DNA of 64,000 nucleotides from Aricia agestis (GCF_905147365.1 NC_056428.1:35507001-35571000), one strand, 5' to 3'; shown: positions 41,262-53,004, numbered from the stretch's first letter. Made by a program: numbers and translations. The notes: generated by a model from the letters alone, not told the origin.

Positions 41262-41785
41262 CTAGATGTTCTGCGCGGCTTCGCCCGCGTAATTTAGGAA
41301 TGTCAAGGAAACCCTACATTTTTCCGCAAAAAAGAAACCTATGTACTTTCACGCGGTCTATTCTCCATGTGTTTGTGTAACATAAAAATTGCTCCAGATA
41401 ATTTCCTATGTTTTTTCCACATTTTCATCTATTTCTTTGCTCCTATTAGTCTCAGCGTGATAAAATATAGCCTATAGCCTTCCTCGAGAAATGTTCTATC
41501 TAACACTGGAATAATTTTTCAAATCAGACCAGTAGTTCCTGAGATTACCGCGTTCAAATAAGCCCTTTCAAACAATTTCCCCCCGTTTTTTCCACACTTT
41601 CCCCTATTTCTTAGCTCCTATTAGTATTAGCGTGATAAAATATAGCCTACAGCCTTCCTCGATAAACGGGCTATCTAACACTGAAAGAATTTTTCAAATC
41701 GGACCAGTAGTTCCTGAGATTAGCGCGTTCAAACAAACAAACAAACAAACTCTTCCCAATTATAATATTAGTATAGATAGACTCC
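41262..41785 (-). mobile_element. R2 copy, two modules
   Basis: On the - strand it ends gcgggcgaagccgcgcagaacatCTAG. It has two copies of the gtagttcctgagatt module and a (CAAA)n run at the other end. Confidence 0.6.
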
Positions 41786-41789
41786 AGTG

Positions 41790-42140
41790 ACCCAGTCGTA
41801 ACTCACAGCCTAAACGAGTTATATCCACGGTTTATGCGCTGGATCGACGGCGACGGAGGCATAATTGAATTAACCCTTAACTCGTCGCTTCCCGGCCTCG
41901 GAGCCCGTGACACATGATAAACTTATCACTCGATTACACTACACTCCATTGACCTACCAGAGTAAACAGAGCTAACGAGTAGGCCGACTCAGAAGAGATC
42001 TCGAAATCGCCGTACTAATGCGTTACCCAGCATTGTGAAACATATTGAAAGTGACACTCAAGCCCAACTCGCGTATGTTCGCCCGTTTGTTTGAAGTCGA
42101 GAAACTCCTTAGTTCTGTCTACTCTGGAGTCTGGACCTAT
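41790..42140. other. No recognised feature
   Basis: GC-richer than its surroundings, but no open frame or repeat was recognised. Confidence 0.4.
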
Positions 42141-42145
42141 ACGCT

Positions 42146-42535
42146 ATCTCCACCCGCCGTCGTCTAGTGGCCAGGTCTAGTGGCTTACAGCGTAGCTCTT
42201 GACTCGGAGGTCGTGGGTTCGATTATATGGAAACGTGTTACTTGAAGTTTGCTTAGGACACTGCAGGCTGATCAGATTGTCTTACAAGTAAGATCCATAT
42301 AGGCGTCGAATAGGCAGGTAAAAAGTTGGTCCTGCACCTGACCTTTCGCCAGTCGTGGCGGTCGTCCGTCCCACCGGGTTATGAGAGTAAAAGAAATAGG
42401 GAGTGCTCTTGTGTACTGCGCACACACTTGGGCACTATAAAATTACTCTTGAGTAACTTGAGTGGCCTGGTTTCAATGAAACCGGCCACCGTCACCGAAA
42501 CCGGTGTTGGGGTATTATTACTCCACTGACCAGAC
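42146..42535 (+). mobile_element. tRNA-derived SINE S2, long copy
   Basis: tRNA-like head with A box (cgtctagtggcc) and B box GGTTCGATT, then a body ending tttcaatgaaaccggccacc...ggggtattattactcc. The shorter copy at 51334-51596 is reversed and has a clear target duplication. Confidence 0.72.
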
Positions 42536-42544
42536 TTTATTCCA

Positions 42545-43260
42545 GAAAAAAATCTGTAGGATGTTTGGATTCTTGATAATGAACTAATGTCTCAAGGTAG
42601 AGTCTTCATTTGCGTTCTGTTTTGTCTTACATTACATAATATTATGTTACCGGTAATCAATATTATTCGGCGTTGTATGCAATGCCTGGGCAGTTTATGA
42701 AATCGTCGCTTAGCTTCCCGAATCCCGGCCCCTGGGCCTCATGACACATGACACTTATTACACTACAGTCCACAGACCAGATAGTTTTTTTCTCGAGATG
42801 TCTGGCCTCTTGATTAAAAATGATAATGAGTAATGACTAATGACAATCTCTCTTACTAACAGACCTGCAGTGACCAGAGTTTTAAAATCATAGCCTAGTT
42901 TTCGTCTTTCGTTATGAGTTATTGATGTGGTGTTTTGGCTGTCGATTTTGATGCTAAAGGTAATCGCACATTTACGCACGTACGGACGCGCCGCATTTTA
43001 GAACTTGTTGTATGAAATGATGTAAAAACTCGCACATTCGTCCGCACCGTATGCGCCGCATTTGCTGACAAATGTGCCATCAGCTTAAGAGGAAAGAGGA
43101 CAAACTCTAGGTAGAGTTCGCAAGCATTAAGCAATATGTATTGCATTGCTCTATTGGTAATTTACTACTTGAATATAAAGTGGATTAAACGCAACTAGTG
43201 TAATTTCTGAGTGACACTTAAATCTAAGCCTGCGTTCACACAATACCGTCAAATGTCAAA
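42545..43260. other. No gene recognised
   Basis: Contains a loosely inverted GC-richer piece (gcacatttacgcacgtacgg / ccgcatttgctgacaaatgtgc) around 42968-43077; otherwise featureless. Confidence 0.4.
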
Positions 43261-43265
43261 ATAGC

Positions 43266-43418
43266 TAAGGCTGCACTCACAACCAACTGACTTTCATTCG
43301 TAGAATTTTTATCGTTTAGACGTCATTAGGATGTGAACGAAAATGTTAATAGATGCATGTAAAATACACCAGCTGACTGTCGACTCACGACTGTCGACTT
43401 GGTGTGAACGCAGCCTTA
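43266..43418. mobile_element. Small MITE (TAAGGCTGC...TCACA ends)
   Basis: taaggctgcactcacaacca on the left, tggtgtgaacgcagcctta on the right. Confidence 0.6.
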
Positions 43419-43591
43419 TTCTTTTATTTGAAAATATTTAATAGCCATGAAAGAAGTAGAGTGGAACTCATATAAACAATGAAGTCACAATCATTTCTAT
43501 AGAAGCTTAATACTGGTTCCTATTTCAGTTATTGTTTATATTGTGGCAGTTCTCGAAACGATTTTGCTTACTGAAGCTACATATACTGAAG

Positions 43592-43596
<5 letters not shown>

Positions 43597-43661
<65 letters not shown>
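43597..43661. repeat. (TA)n microsatellite
   Basis: About 32 TA units at the left edge of an H3 Helitron-like copy. Confidence 0.95.
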
Positions 43662-43664
<3 letters not shown>

Positions 43665-44022
43665 AAGATACACACTACAACACACACACTAGGAGATTTT
43701 GATTGACAAGCCTATACACTCGATTTGTACTCTTGTATTTAAAGTTGAAGTCTGTTGTCAAATTGAAAATAAGTAGATACTTTATAGTTATTTTTTATTG
43801 AATCTTAAATACTGTTAGTCAATTATTACACGGCTAGTCTTTCATCATTTGACTTTATTAATCGGAGCCTGTCGCAGGAATTAAGTCTAAAAAATAATAA
43901 AGTCAATATTTGGACAATAGAATATCAAATCATCAATTATAGAAAAGCCTTGAAATTTGAAACTTATAATTTAATTTTTATATTTGAGGTCGACTTTCGA
44001 CCATTGGGTCTCTAGTGTCTAG
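43662..44022 (+). mobile_element. Helitron-like family H3 copy
   Basis: cacactacaacacacacact near the 5' side; the 3' end has hairpin GGTCGAC-TTTCGACC, attgggt and CTAG. Copies at 54870 and 62874 share the layout. Confidence 0.65.
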
Positions 44023-44044
44023 TTATTGTAATTACTTTACATCA

Positions 44045-44247
44045 CACAAATGTGTCTGCCTGTCTGTCTATCTGTTACCTCTGCACCCCCAAACCGCTAA
44101 ACCGAGTTTGCTGTATGCCCGGAATATTCTATGGACTATGTCCCGGAAAAGGACATAGTCCATAGAATACTTTTAATCCCGAAAAAAAAATGACGGTTCC
44201 CGGTTACAAATGAATTTTGGCGTAACGGAATTTCGGTGGTCATCTAG
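44045..44247 (+). mobile_element. Helitron-like family H1, 5'-truncated
   Basis: (TCTG)n, aaaccgctaaaccgagtttg, then catCTAG|T. It carries an internal snap-back (cggaatattctatggactatgtcc...ggacatagtccatagaatac). Confidence 0.6.
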
Positions 44248-44722
44248 TAATATGCTAATTAATCCACATAATCAGAATAGTCAAATATATTGTGTAATAG
44301 CGTTGCGAAATAACATTTTGTATTATGCACAATAGTGACCTAAATAAATATTTGAGGAATCCGATTCAATAATGCCGAATGAATACCCGATGAATTGCCG
44401 ACGTTATAATTTCAATTTTCGCAGCTGAAATGCCGACATTCCCGTGACTGCTATATGCTCGAGGCATGTTGAACGATGCTACATTTACAGAAACTGATCA
44501 TTTCGACAGCAAATATTTGATGAACGATTTTCAATTATTGTTACCCGATCTCGGTGATTATTGAACGGGAAATAGGTAGACTTCTATCGTTTAGTTTCAG
44601 ATTGGAATTTAAGATTAAGTTTCTGGGTATTTCAAATTACTTTTGACAAGTTTCACAGAGAATTTGGATAACAAAATGAAGGGATGTGACAAAGGCATCG
44701 CATTCGATTTCGAATGGCTTAG

Positions 44723-45212
44723 GGCTGGCTTCTCACGGCGTGTGATATCACAAGCCGCGCCGCGCCGAGCCAGCTATTACGAGCGAGCACGAGCCACAGG
44801 CGAGCACGAGCCACCCCTTCTCACGGCGCGTTATATCACAAGCCGCGCAACGCTGACAAACATTCAAGTAAAATTAAACTTTATTAACACGATAATAGAT
44901 ATCATTTTGCTCTAAGTCACTACGATAAATAAGTAAATTTTAATGAAATGCAACTTTATTCACTAGACTAGAGGTTGCATTTCAATCTATGCCGCTAATT
45001 TTATTAAATTAAGTGTAATTCATTTATTTGATAACATCTGTTATCAAATAAATGATAGTATGTATATTATGTAGCCGCCAAGCAGCGGCGGAAGTTACCG
45101 ACTCGGATCGGGACGCGCCTGCTCGAGCCAGCCCGAGCCACCCCTTCACACGGCGCGTGGCTCGAGCGGGCGCGGCGCGGCTTACGATAATACGCGCCGT
45201 GAGAAGGCACCA
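44723..45212. mobile_element. GC-rich-ended MITE
   Basis: Ends ctggcttctcacggcg and (reverse complement) ggtgccttctcacggcgcg, flanked by ttag on both sides (44719-44722, 45213-45216). Both ends are strongly GC-rich with repeated cgagcacgagccac blocks; the middle is AT-rich with inverted segments. Confidence 0.7.
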
Positions 45213-45249
45213 TTAGCTATTTTTAAAAGCTTTTATTTAACTTGCTCTG

Positions 45250-45735
45250 TATGTATGTAAGTATATGTTCGGGTGAAATCTTGGAACTCAATTTTGAAGT
45301 AGATATAATTAACCGATCGAGCTGAAATTTTGCAGACACGTTTAGTTTGGATGACAATACATGATATTGTATGTGACATCACTCTAAATCCAATATGGCC
45401 GACTATCCAAGCTGGCGAAATAGTTATTTTCTATGCAGTTCTACAATATGGATATTAAATGAAAGGGCTTTTTGAGAGTAATTCGAAAACGAATGTAATG
45501 TCATACTACATCCAATATGGCGGCTCATCCAAGAGAGAGGTATAGTTATTTTTAATGCACTTCTGCAACATGGGTATCAAATGAAAGGGCTCATTGAGAG
45601 TAACTCGGAAACGAATGTAATGTCATTCTACATCCAATATGGCGGCTCATCTAAGATAGGGGAATATATATATTTTTAAAGCACTTCTGCAATATGGGTA
45701 TCAAACAAAAAGGCTAAAAGTTCAAGAGTAAATTG
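45250..45735 (+). repeat. Dispersed repeat with three ~122-bp tandem units
   Basis: gtaatgtcat...acatccaatatggcggctca...gggtatcaaatgaaagggct recurs at ~122-bp spacing (for example gtaatgtc at 45495 and 45617). A leader gctgaaattttgcagacacg precedes it. Confidence 0.75.
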
Positions 45736-45739
45736 AAAA

Positions 45740-45881
45740 GCCGTGTCCTGCCGTGCCGTGACGTGTCGTATCGTAACATGACGTGACGTGACGTGACGTG
45801 TCGTGTCGTGTCGTGTCGTGTCGTGACGTGACGTGTCTTGACGTGACGTGACGTGACGTGTCGTGACGTGTCGTGTATAAT
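45740..45881. repeat. (CGTGA/CGTGT)n pentanucleotide minisatellite
   Basis: About 28 consecutive 5-bp units alternating cgtga, cgtgt and a few variants. Confidence 0.93.
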
Positions 45882-46885
45882 AATATATTGAGGTTACAAC
45901 TTAATAGTTAGAATTTTTAAGGGGAAATTTATTTTCTTCTTTTTAAAGTAAGCATTTAAATAAAAGCTTTTTTTCAAAAAGTTTTTTGCTTATAATTTAT
46001 TTCGATGCAATTTGCCTAAGCACACTGTTGTTTGAATGTTCTTCAATATATCGTAGCGATGTTCGTCTAAAATCTAATTATACAAATGTACTTTTGGATT
46101 TAGTTTACCTGTCCGTACTCCGTGTATCGTTAGAGGTGAACACGCTCTGTGTTTGTATACAGCCGCTTATTCCTGCCGCCTAAATATTTACCCGGGAACC
46201 ACGTGCGTGGACCGGAGACCGGAACACGTATCTGTCTGTCGACGCGACTGTATCTCGAAAAAGTACTACATATCACACTTGTGAACGCGATTATACAACG
46301 TCTTAATACTATAGTATAAATATCATAGAGTAACTCGGAGGTGTCCTTAAAATCAAATGCGCTCAACATTGACAACCGCGTGCGGTACGATTATGAATCG
46401 TTTTGTTATATATAAGTTCTGAAATCACCAGGGTTGCCAATCCTTAGAATTTTTTTCCTCGTACATGAGCTGCTCAAAATCTCGTATTTTGGTTTTCAAA
46501 CCTCGTACATTCAATAAAAGGTTGTAAAACCGAAATGATTTGAATTTAGGACATTTTAAACAGTGAAATATAGTGTTTCAAGTTATCTACTAAGAGAAAC
46601 ATAATTTGTTATTTGTTATTAAAAAAATCACAAATCGATCCATTTCAATTTGCCTAAGCCTATGTTTAAAAAAATATGTTGTCAGGAAACGGAGCGGTTC
46701 ATGGCGCGAGAAGGATACGTTCAGTCTGAACTTATATGCACACAATTTTTATTTTATTTATGACTAGCTGTTGCCCGCGACTTCGTCCGCGTTAGTATAG
46801 TAGATCACGTCCCAAGTATTATTAATTATACAAAAATATTCAATTTACAGCATTGACTTTCCTACGATTTTATTATAAGTATAAT

Positions 46886-47955
46886 ATATAGATGTTCCGC
46901 GCGGCTTCGCTTGCGTAATTTAGGAATTTCACGCGACCGTACATTTTTCCGCAAAAAAATAGCCTATGTCCCTTAGCGTGGTCTATTCTTCATTATTGCC
47001 AAATAACATAAAAATTTCTCCAGTAGTTGTTGAGAATCTTAAGATAATAAGCAATTTCATATAATTTCCCCCGTTTTTTCCACATTTTCCTCTATTTCTT
47101 CGCTCCTATTAGTCGTAGAATAAACCTATGGCCTTCCTCGATAAATAGGCTATCTAACTCTGAAAGAAATTTTCAAATCAGACCAGTAGTTCCTGAGATT
47201 AGCGCGTTCAAATAATTTCCCCCCGTTTTTTCTACACTTTCCTCTATTTCTTCCCTCTTATTAGTCTTAGCGTGATAAAATATAACCTATAACCTTTCTC
47301 AAGAAATGGGCTATCTGACACTAAAAGATTTTTATAATCGGACCAGTAGTTCCTGAGATTAGCGCGTTCAAATAATCCCTTTCAAATAATTTCCCCCCGT
47401 TTTTTCCACACTTTCCTCTATTTCTTCGCTCTTATTAGTTTTAGCGTGATAAAATATAGCCTATGGCCTTCCTCGATAAATAGGCTATCTAACTCTGAAA
47501 GAAATTTTCAAATCAGACCAGTAGTTCCTGAGATTAGCGCGTTCAAATAATCCCTTTCAAATAATTTCCCCCCGTTTTTTCCACACTTTCCTTTATTTCT
47601 TCGCTGTTATTAGTTTTAGCGTGATAAAATATAGCCTATAACCTTTCTCAAGAAATAGGCTATCTGACACTAAAATATTTTTTTAAATCGGACCAGTAGT
47701 TCCTGAGATTATCACATTCAAATAAGCCCTTTCATATAATTTCCCCCGTTTTTTCCACATTTCCCACTATTTCTTCGCTCCTATTAGTTTTAGCGTGACA
47801 AAATATAGCCTCTAGTCTTCCTCAATCAATGGACTATCTAACACTGAAAGAATTTTTCAAATCGGACCAGTAGTTCCTGAGATTAGCGCGTTCAAACAAA
47901 CAAACAAATAAACAAACAAACTAACAAACTCTGCAGAATTATAATATTAAGTATA
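46886..47955 (-). repeat. Tandem array of ~175-bp R2 units inside the hAT-like element
   Basis: About five units, each with ttcccccgttttttccaca, ctatttcttcgct, the tatagcctat block and gaccagtagttcctgagattag. Unit starts fall near 47067, 47216, 47391, 47566 and 47741. It ends with a (CAAA)n run. Confidence 0.85.
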
Positions 47956-48019
47956 GACTCTATAGCATTACCTATTACTAATAATGGTTATGCAAAATAT
48001 TAGTATGGTCACAGAATAG

Positions 48020-48395
48020 ATAATAGTACAGTATGGTCAGAGTAGACAGAATTATAGAGTATGCCGACTTAGAACTGATGTTAAAATTTTTAAATTTGAC
48101 GTATTATGACGAAAATCTTCGCTAGGGTTGTTAACTTGTTACCTACGAATTTAAAACTATGACATATTCGCTGGACGTGTTCCTATTTGGTCGTATTATT
48201 GTTTGTGTTTTGGCACATGAGATTAAAATTGTCAGAATCCAATTTTGAAATCTTTATTTTAAATATTTAAAAATAAATTAAATCAGCCAGCGCAAGGCAC
48301 ATTCCGTTTATAATCCTAGTGAAACCCGACGAATTTGACAGATATTGAAACATGTCCGTCTCTTTGCAGCCGAACTAGTGGTCGTTATGTCTATT
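48020..48395 (-). mobile_element. Unclassified repeat U1, copy 2
   Basis: Inverse copy of 38044-38415, a few substitutions and small indels. Confidence 0.75.
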
Positions 48396-48542
48396 GTGGT
48401 ATGGTATTCTTCCCTAGTGTCAAAATCTCGTACAAAATTGTACGAGGCTGACAGTGATCTCGTACCTCGTACGGAATACGAGATTTGTGGTCACAAATCT
48501 CGTATAAATTGTACGAGGAACCTCGTACGGTTGGCAACCCTG

Positions 48543-48889
48543 GAAATCAAGCTAAAGTGGCATGCGACGTCAGTTTAGTATAAATATGTGATCTACTGTA
48601 TATAATTATATTATGACAATCCCATGGACGTTATTTAAATGTTTAATACAAACCATGATATCACCCAATGTGTGACTTTATGACATAATACGCTAAAGAT
48701 TCGCAATAGAGTTCGAAAATTAAAAAAAATCAATATCTAAGAATCTCAGAGGTCTGAAAATGGTATAATATTATTATTGTGTTTACGAATTTTCATTATA
48801 ATATATATTAGTTTTGGACTTCTCAAACTTCGTAAGTGCGAATTTCAATATAGTATTTCTTTTCATGTGTAATGTCGTCTAATTCATAA
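48543..48889. other. No recognised feature
   Basis: AT-rich stretch between the hAT-like element and an H2 copy. Confidence 0.4.
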
Positions 48890-48996
48890 CTAGCTATTTG
48901 ACCGAGCTTTGCTCGGTATTCGATAAAACACGAATTAAATTACATTTTCTAAAAATACAAAATTTTATGAAAATCGTTGGAGCCGTTTCCGAGATT

Positions 48997-49036
<40 letters not shown>

Positions 49037-49062
49037 AGAATTGCTCGTTTAAAGATAAAAGA
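48890..49062 (-). mobile_element. Helitron-like family H2 copy
   Basis: On the - strand: TCTTTTATC at the 5' end, (TA)n, then hairpin ACCGAGCAAAGCTCGGT, caaata and GCTAG. Confidence 0.75.
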
Positions 49063-49945
49063 TTACGAATAGTTGTTATTTATTTGACCTACTACGTAGT
49101 GTTAACATAATTAATTATAAGTATAAGTAATAATTAATAGAACATGATCTGTGCATCGTTATACATTGATTTAATTGAATGTAATTTATCTCAGCCAAGA
49201 GTCATAATTTTTATGTCTTCTATGATAGATAATAACTAATAAGTATTATGAGTACATTATTAAATAAATACTTAGTTATATAATACCATTTATATTTGCT
49301 GTAACCATTTAAATAAATGATCGAAAAAAGCACTAGAAGAGTTTAGTAATGTTTTATAATTTTTTGGTAAGCAGTAGTCTACTTTTGCGAAACACATACT
49401 CTACCTTTTTAAATCTTTCGGAAAATTAATATCATTGATAACTTTTTGACCCACTAAATAGCTTTGATAACTTGCTATATAAAAATAAAATCTGCAAAGT
49501 GATAAGCACAAAACTCTACCAATGCTACATTTGCCGAAAACGAGTTAATAGATCTCGGTTTTTGCCGTTTTATAATTGTTTAGCACAAAAAAGGAAACCA
49601 CAAACGTTTTTACCAACGGAATATGAAACAAGTTTTTACGTTTTAAATTTTAATTCCATTCCTTTCCGGCAAATCGGCATTTCTATCCACCTGTATAAGG
49701 TTTCAAATGTAAATCCTAGTAAACAGTAATTTTATATGGCACGTGCTTTTCGCGCGTTTTGATATAATGCCAAGTTCCCGTACAATACTTATGTTTACAT
49801 GTTATGTCATAAAATAGGAAATAATACCTCACGTTTCGAGGGCAGCGGAGAGCATGATCCGACGAACAATGGTCTCTTACACACGAAAGGACATATTCCA
49901 GTCTAATGATTTCATACAAAACTAATTAGCGGTCGCGTGTAACTG
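49063..49945. other. No gene recognised
   Basis: AT-rich. An 85-codon + strand frame near 49472 does not resemble anything I know and has no splice support. Confidence 0.4.
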
Positions 49946-49947
49946 GT

Positions 49948-50098
49948 GAATATATAAAATGTAGCGACTGGCGTGCGCTCGCGGCGGTGTGCGCGGGAGT
50001 GACTGAGGCATCAGGCAGGTCGCAGGCTGTGTTGCCTGCCCCGAACACTTAAAAAGCAACAACTATTTATTAAAGAACTAGAACTAGGTATGTATAAA
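49948..50098 (+). promoter_or_regulatory. Possible TATA promoter and short GC-rich leader
   Basis: atatataaaatg near 49950 followed by an abrupt GC-rich ~85-bp stretch (gactggcgtgcgctcgcggc), then AT-rich sequence and a donor-like ctag|gtatgt near 50090. It resembles a core promoter with a 5' UTR exon or an LTR remnant; no downstream coding exon was identified. Confidence 0.25.
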
Positions 50099-50718
50099 GA
50101 TTACTTTTTAAGTGAGTAAAATAATACAGCATATTATACGAAGGGTTTTCTTACGTCATCCTTAATTTTATAAACGCGCTCGATCTTTTTTGGACGACTT
50201 TCTACATATTTTAATGTTTTATTTTTACGGTTTTTACGAGCGCCATTTAATCTTCTTCTAGTCCTCTTTTTGGCTTTTGCCAAACAATAATAAGACATCC
50301 ACGGGTAAAATGTAAATCTACCAATAAAAATTAGGTTGGTAACACTAGCAGGAGTCGTGAGTTCGCGCTGCGACTCGCGACTCGCGAGTCGCGACCTTCA
50401 TCTCGATTCTCGCACAGAGTAGTGCTGCCAGACTCAATAAAATTATGAGACATTAGTGTCGCCTTTGTTTGATAAATTAATTAGTAATTTTCCTAGATGT
50501 GACTTGTGAGTTGCCGACTATCATCTTATGTAGATTTTATTTAGTAGTAACTAGTAAGTGAAGTCCAAACGGCGTCGAAGCACAAAACTTCATATAAAAT
50601 GACAAAATTTGTATGAAGTTCTGTGCCCAGTCACAAATTTTCCTACATCCTATTTCGTTTTGCAATGGTAATGGTTTTCATTTGCAGCTCGGATTGTGTT
50701 TGGATTAAGAGCTCACCT

Positions 50719-50821
50719 GACTCTAAAAATCAAACATCGTCCTTCTCTCTTCACACTCACGCCCGTCTTTCATATGCCAGGTGAAAAAGAACGGCGCGGA
50801 ATCATCGCCGAGTTAGTTTTA
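50719..50821 (+). repeat. Dispersed repeat U2, copy 1
   Basis: aaaaatcaaacatcg(t/c)cc to catcgcc(g/a)a(g/a)ttagtttt, ~100 bp, closely matching 61522-61625 in the same orientation. Confidence 0.75.
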
Positions 50822-51333
50822 CTTGAATAAAAGACGAACTATAATGATTATGAAAAAAGTGTTTTGAGCAAATTTAGGTTTTATCAATACCTTTTTAGAT
50901 ATTAAAAAATATTAAAGAAAAGACAGCAAACTTCGAAGATCCAAGGAAAAATGTATCTAAAACAAGGTTTTTGTGTAAAAAAGAAACTATCGAGCATTTT
51001 TTGAGTAATCTTGTTTTCGTCTTGAGCATTTAATCTTTATGAACTGAAGTTACTTGTGTCAAAAAATCAGATATCTAGACCTTACAGATTTTGAGATCTA
51101 GGTTAAAGTATGTAGTCATAAGTTAGGGTCATATGGGCTCTTAATGTACATAATAAGCATGACCTTTGAGTTAGCACTATGAGTTATGAACTTATGACTA
51201 TGGTTATTCGAAATGCTACTACAATGGGCAAACTGGTTCAATATATAAGCTGATTTTTAGTACGGTGCCCCAAAAAATCAGAGAAGGTAAACGTTCAGAA
51301 GAAAGCATTTCCTTAATTTTAATTCTTCATAGT

Positions 51334-51596
51334 AATAATAATACTCCCCACACCTATTTCGGTGACGGTGGCCAGTTTCATTGAAACCAGGCCAGGTACG
51401 CAGGAGTAATTTTATAGTCTTTTTACATGCCCATCCGACGCATGGATCATCTTACTTGTCAGACAATCAGGTGATCAGCCTGCATCATCCTAACCAAACT
51501 TGGAAATAACAATATTATGTTTCCAACGCGGGAATCGAACCCACGACCTCCGAGTCGAGAGCCACGCTCTTAACCACTAGACCACGGAGGCGTTCG
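51334..51596 (-). mobile_element. tRNA-derived SINE S2 with 11-bp target duplication
   Basis: Flanked by perfect direct repeats ttcttcatagt (51323-51333 and 51597-51607). Reversed, it starts with ctccgtggtctagtggttaa (A box), B box GGTTCGATTCC and ends in an (ATT)n tail. It lacks part of the body present at 42146. Confidence 0.85.
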
Positions 51597-51788
51597 TTCT
51601 TCATAGTGACAAATGACGATTAATGTTAATGCTAATTATTGTAAAAACAATAAAACCAATTTTTAAACAATCAGATGGAAAGATTCCCTACTTTTCTGCG
51701 TTCTCTATCATTTAGTTGACTTTACAGATCTGTTTATCTGCTTAGAGCATATTATATCGTTGCTTAGAGCCAACCAATGATTAAAATA

Positions 51789-53004
51789 TTAGTTTGGGGA
51801 AAAAGTTTATTCGCATTTTATATAAAAATTCAAATAGTTTTTTTTAAGTTTATTTACAATTGGACTAAAGTATATAGGTAGGTAGGTTCAATAACGTTTT
51901 GCCATCTTGTTGGTAGGGACATGATCCCATTGCTATTAAAATTTTGAGGCTTCTGGTGAAAAAAGTGGTTTTGGCAGTCCTCTTGTGATGTCAACCTAAA
52001 CCTGCCTAAGGAATTCTTCAGCGACCGAAACAGGTGGAAATCTGAAGGTGCAAGGTCCGGACTATACGGCGGATGCATTAACACCTTCCAGCCAAACTCC
52101 CGTAATTTTTGCTGAGTGGCTAAAGATGTGTGTGGTTTAGCGTTATCATGGTGAAAAACCACACCTCTTCTGTTCAATAATTCCGGCCGCTTTCTCTCAA
52201 CTTCTTGCTTTAATCTCATCAGATGTTCGCAGAACAGTTCAGAATCGATGGTCCTGCCTGGCGGTAACAGCTCATAATAAATAATGTCCTTAGAATCCCA
52301 CCACACACACAGCATCACCTTATTGCGAGTTTTTCGCACGATCTTGTCGTAGGTGATCCACTTTTCATCACTAGTTATCAGCTTCTTCAAAAATGGTTCG
52401 GTTTCATTACGCCGTAATAAAGAATCACAAATGAGTACACGGTTCATTAGGTTTCTTTCAATGAGTTAATGAGGCACCCAAATATGGAGCTTTCTTGTGT
52501 ACCCAGCTTTTTTCAAATGCGCCAAAACCGTTTTGTGGTCAATCCCCAGTTCTTCATCTACATCGTAACTATTAATATGCCGATATTGCTCTACTTTTTC
52601 AAGAATGGCATCAGTTTTGTCCGTAACAGGGCGACCGGAGCGACGTGCATCTTTGATATCAACATTTCCGGATTGAAAACGCTTAAACCAAATTTGCGCT
52701 ACTCTCACAGATACTGCATTAGGTCCATAAACATCACAAATATTTTTCGCGGCTTGTGTTGCATTTTTACCTTTTTTGTAATAAAATTTTAAAATGTATC
52801 GAATTTCTTCATTAGAGTCACTCATTTTAACAATAAGAAAAACAAATGAAAATTTCACATTTACCTAATTTGAAGTTGGAATTGTCTTCTGTAAAATTAA
52901 AACTTTTTAATGATAAAAAATCAGCCAGATACAATTGGCCCAAGAGATTTTATGACAAGTTCATACATATACTATAATGCGAAAAGACTTTTTCCCCAAC
53001 CTAA
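51789..53004 (-). mobile_element. mariner transposon
   Basis: 1,216 bp with 29-bp TIRs (51789-51817 and 52976-53004; 3 mismatches) starting TTAG(T/G)TTGGGGAAAAAGT, at a TA target duplicated at both ends (51787-51788, 53005-53006). It contains a - strand transposase reading frame. Confidence 0.9.
51854..52825 (-). pseudogene. mariner transposase, one in-frame stop
   Basis: Tc1/mariner-type transposase, which cuts and pastes the element at TA sites. Likely start MSDSNEEIRYILKF at 52825. The N-terminal helix-turn-helix part (NAVSVRVAQIWFKRFQSG, RRSGRPVTDK) runs to WVPH, followed by one TAA at 52466-52468. The same frame then continues with LITSDEKWITYD, HHDNAKPHTS and YSPDLAPSDFHLF. The two last acidic residues are 34 apart, so the DD34D triad is present. 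No frameshift or large deletion: the nonsense codon alone breaks it, so it is young but inactive as read. Confidence 0.9.

Larger units (their letters stand above)
46429..48542. mobile_element. hAT-like element with cctcgtac subterminal repeats
   Basis: TIRs CAGGGTTGCCAA at both ends, flanked by gaaatcac / gaaatcaa (7 of 8 bp). Both ends have clusters of ctcgtac/ctcgtat motifs in both orientations. The transposase is gone; the interior is an R2 tandem array and the U1 repeat. Confidence 0.75.

Noticed and set aside
44643..44915. 90-codon + strand frame
   Set aside because: Spans the GC-rich end of a MITE and AT-rich filler; no protein resemblance.
46886..47955. Evenly spaced repeats resembling a CRISPR-like array
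   Set aside because: Units are contiguous ~175-bp tandem copies without spacers, in a eukaryotic transposon; not CRISPR.
49472..49729. 85-codon + strand frame
   Set aside because: No recognisable similarity, no splice signals in phase, typical chance length for this composition.
51525..51596. tRNA-like sequence (tRNA-Glu-like) on the - strand
   Set aside because: Acceptor ends do not pair, a SINE body and tail follow, and an 11-bp target duplication surrounds it; it is a SINE head.
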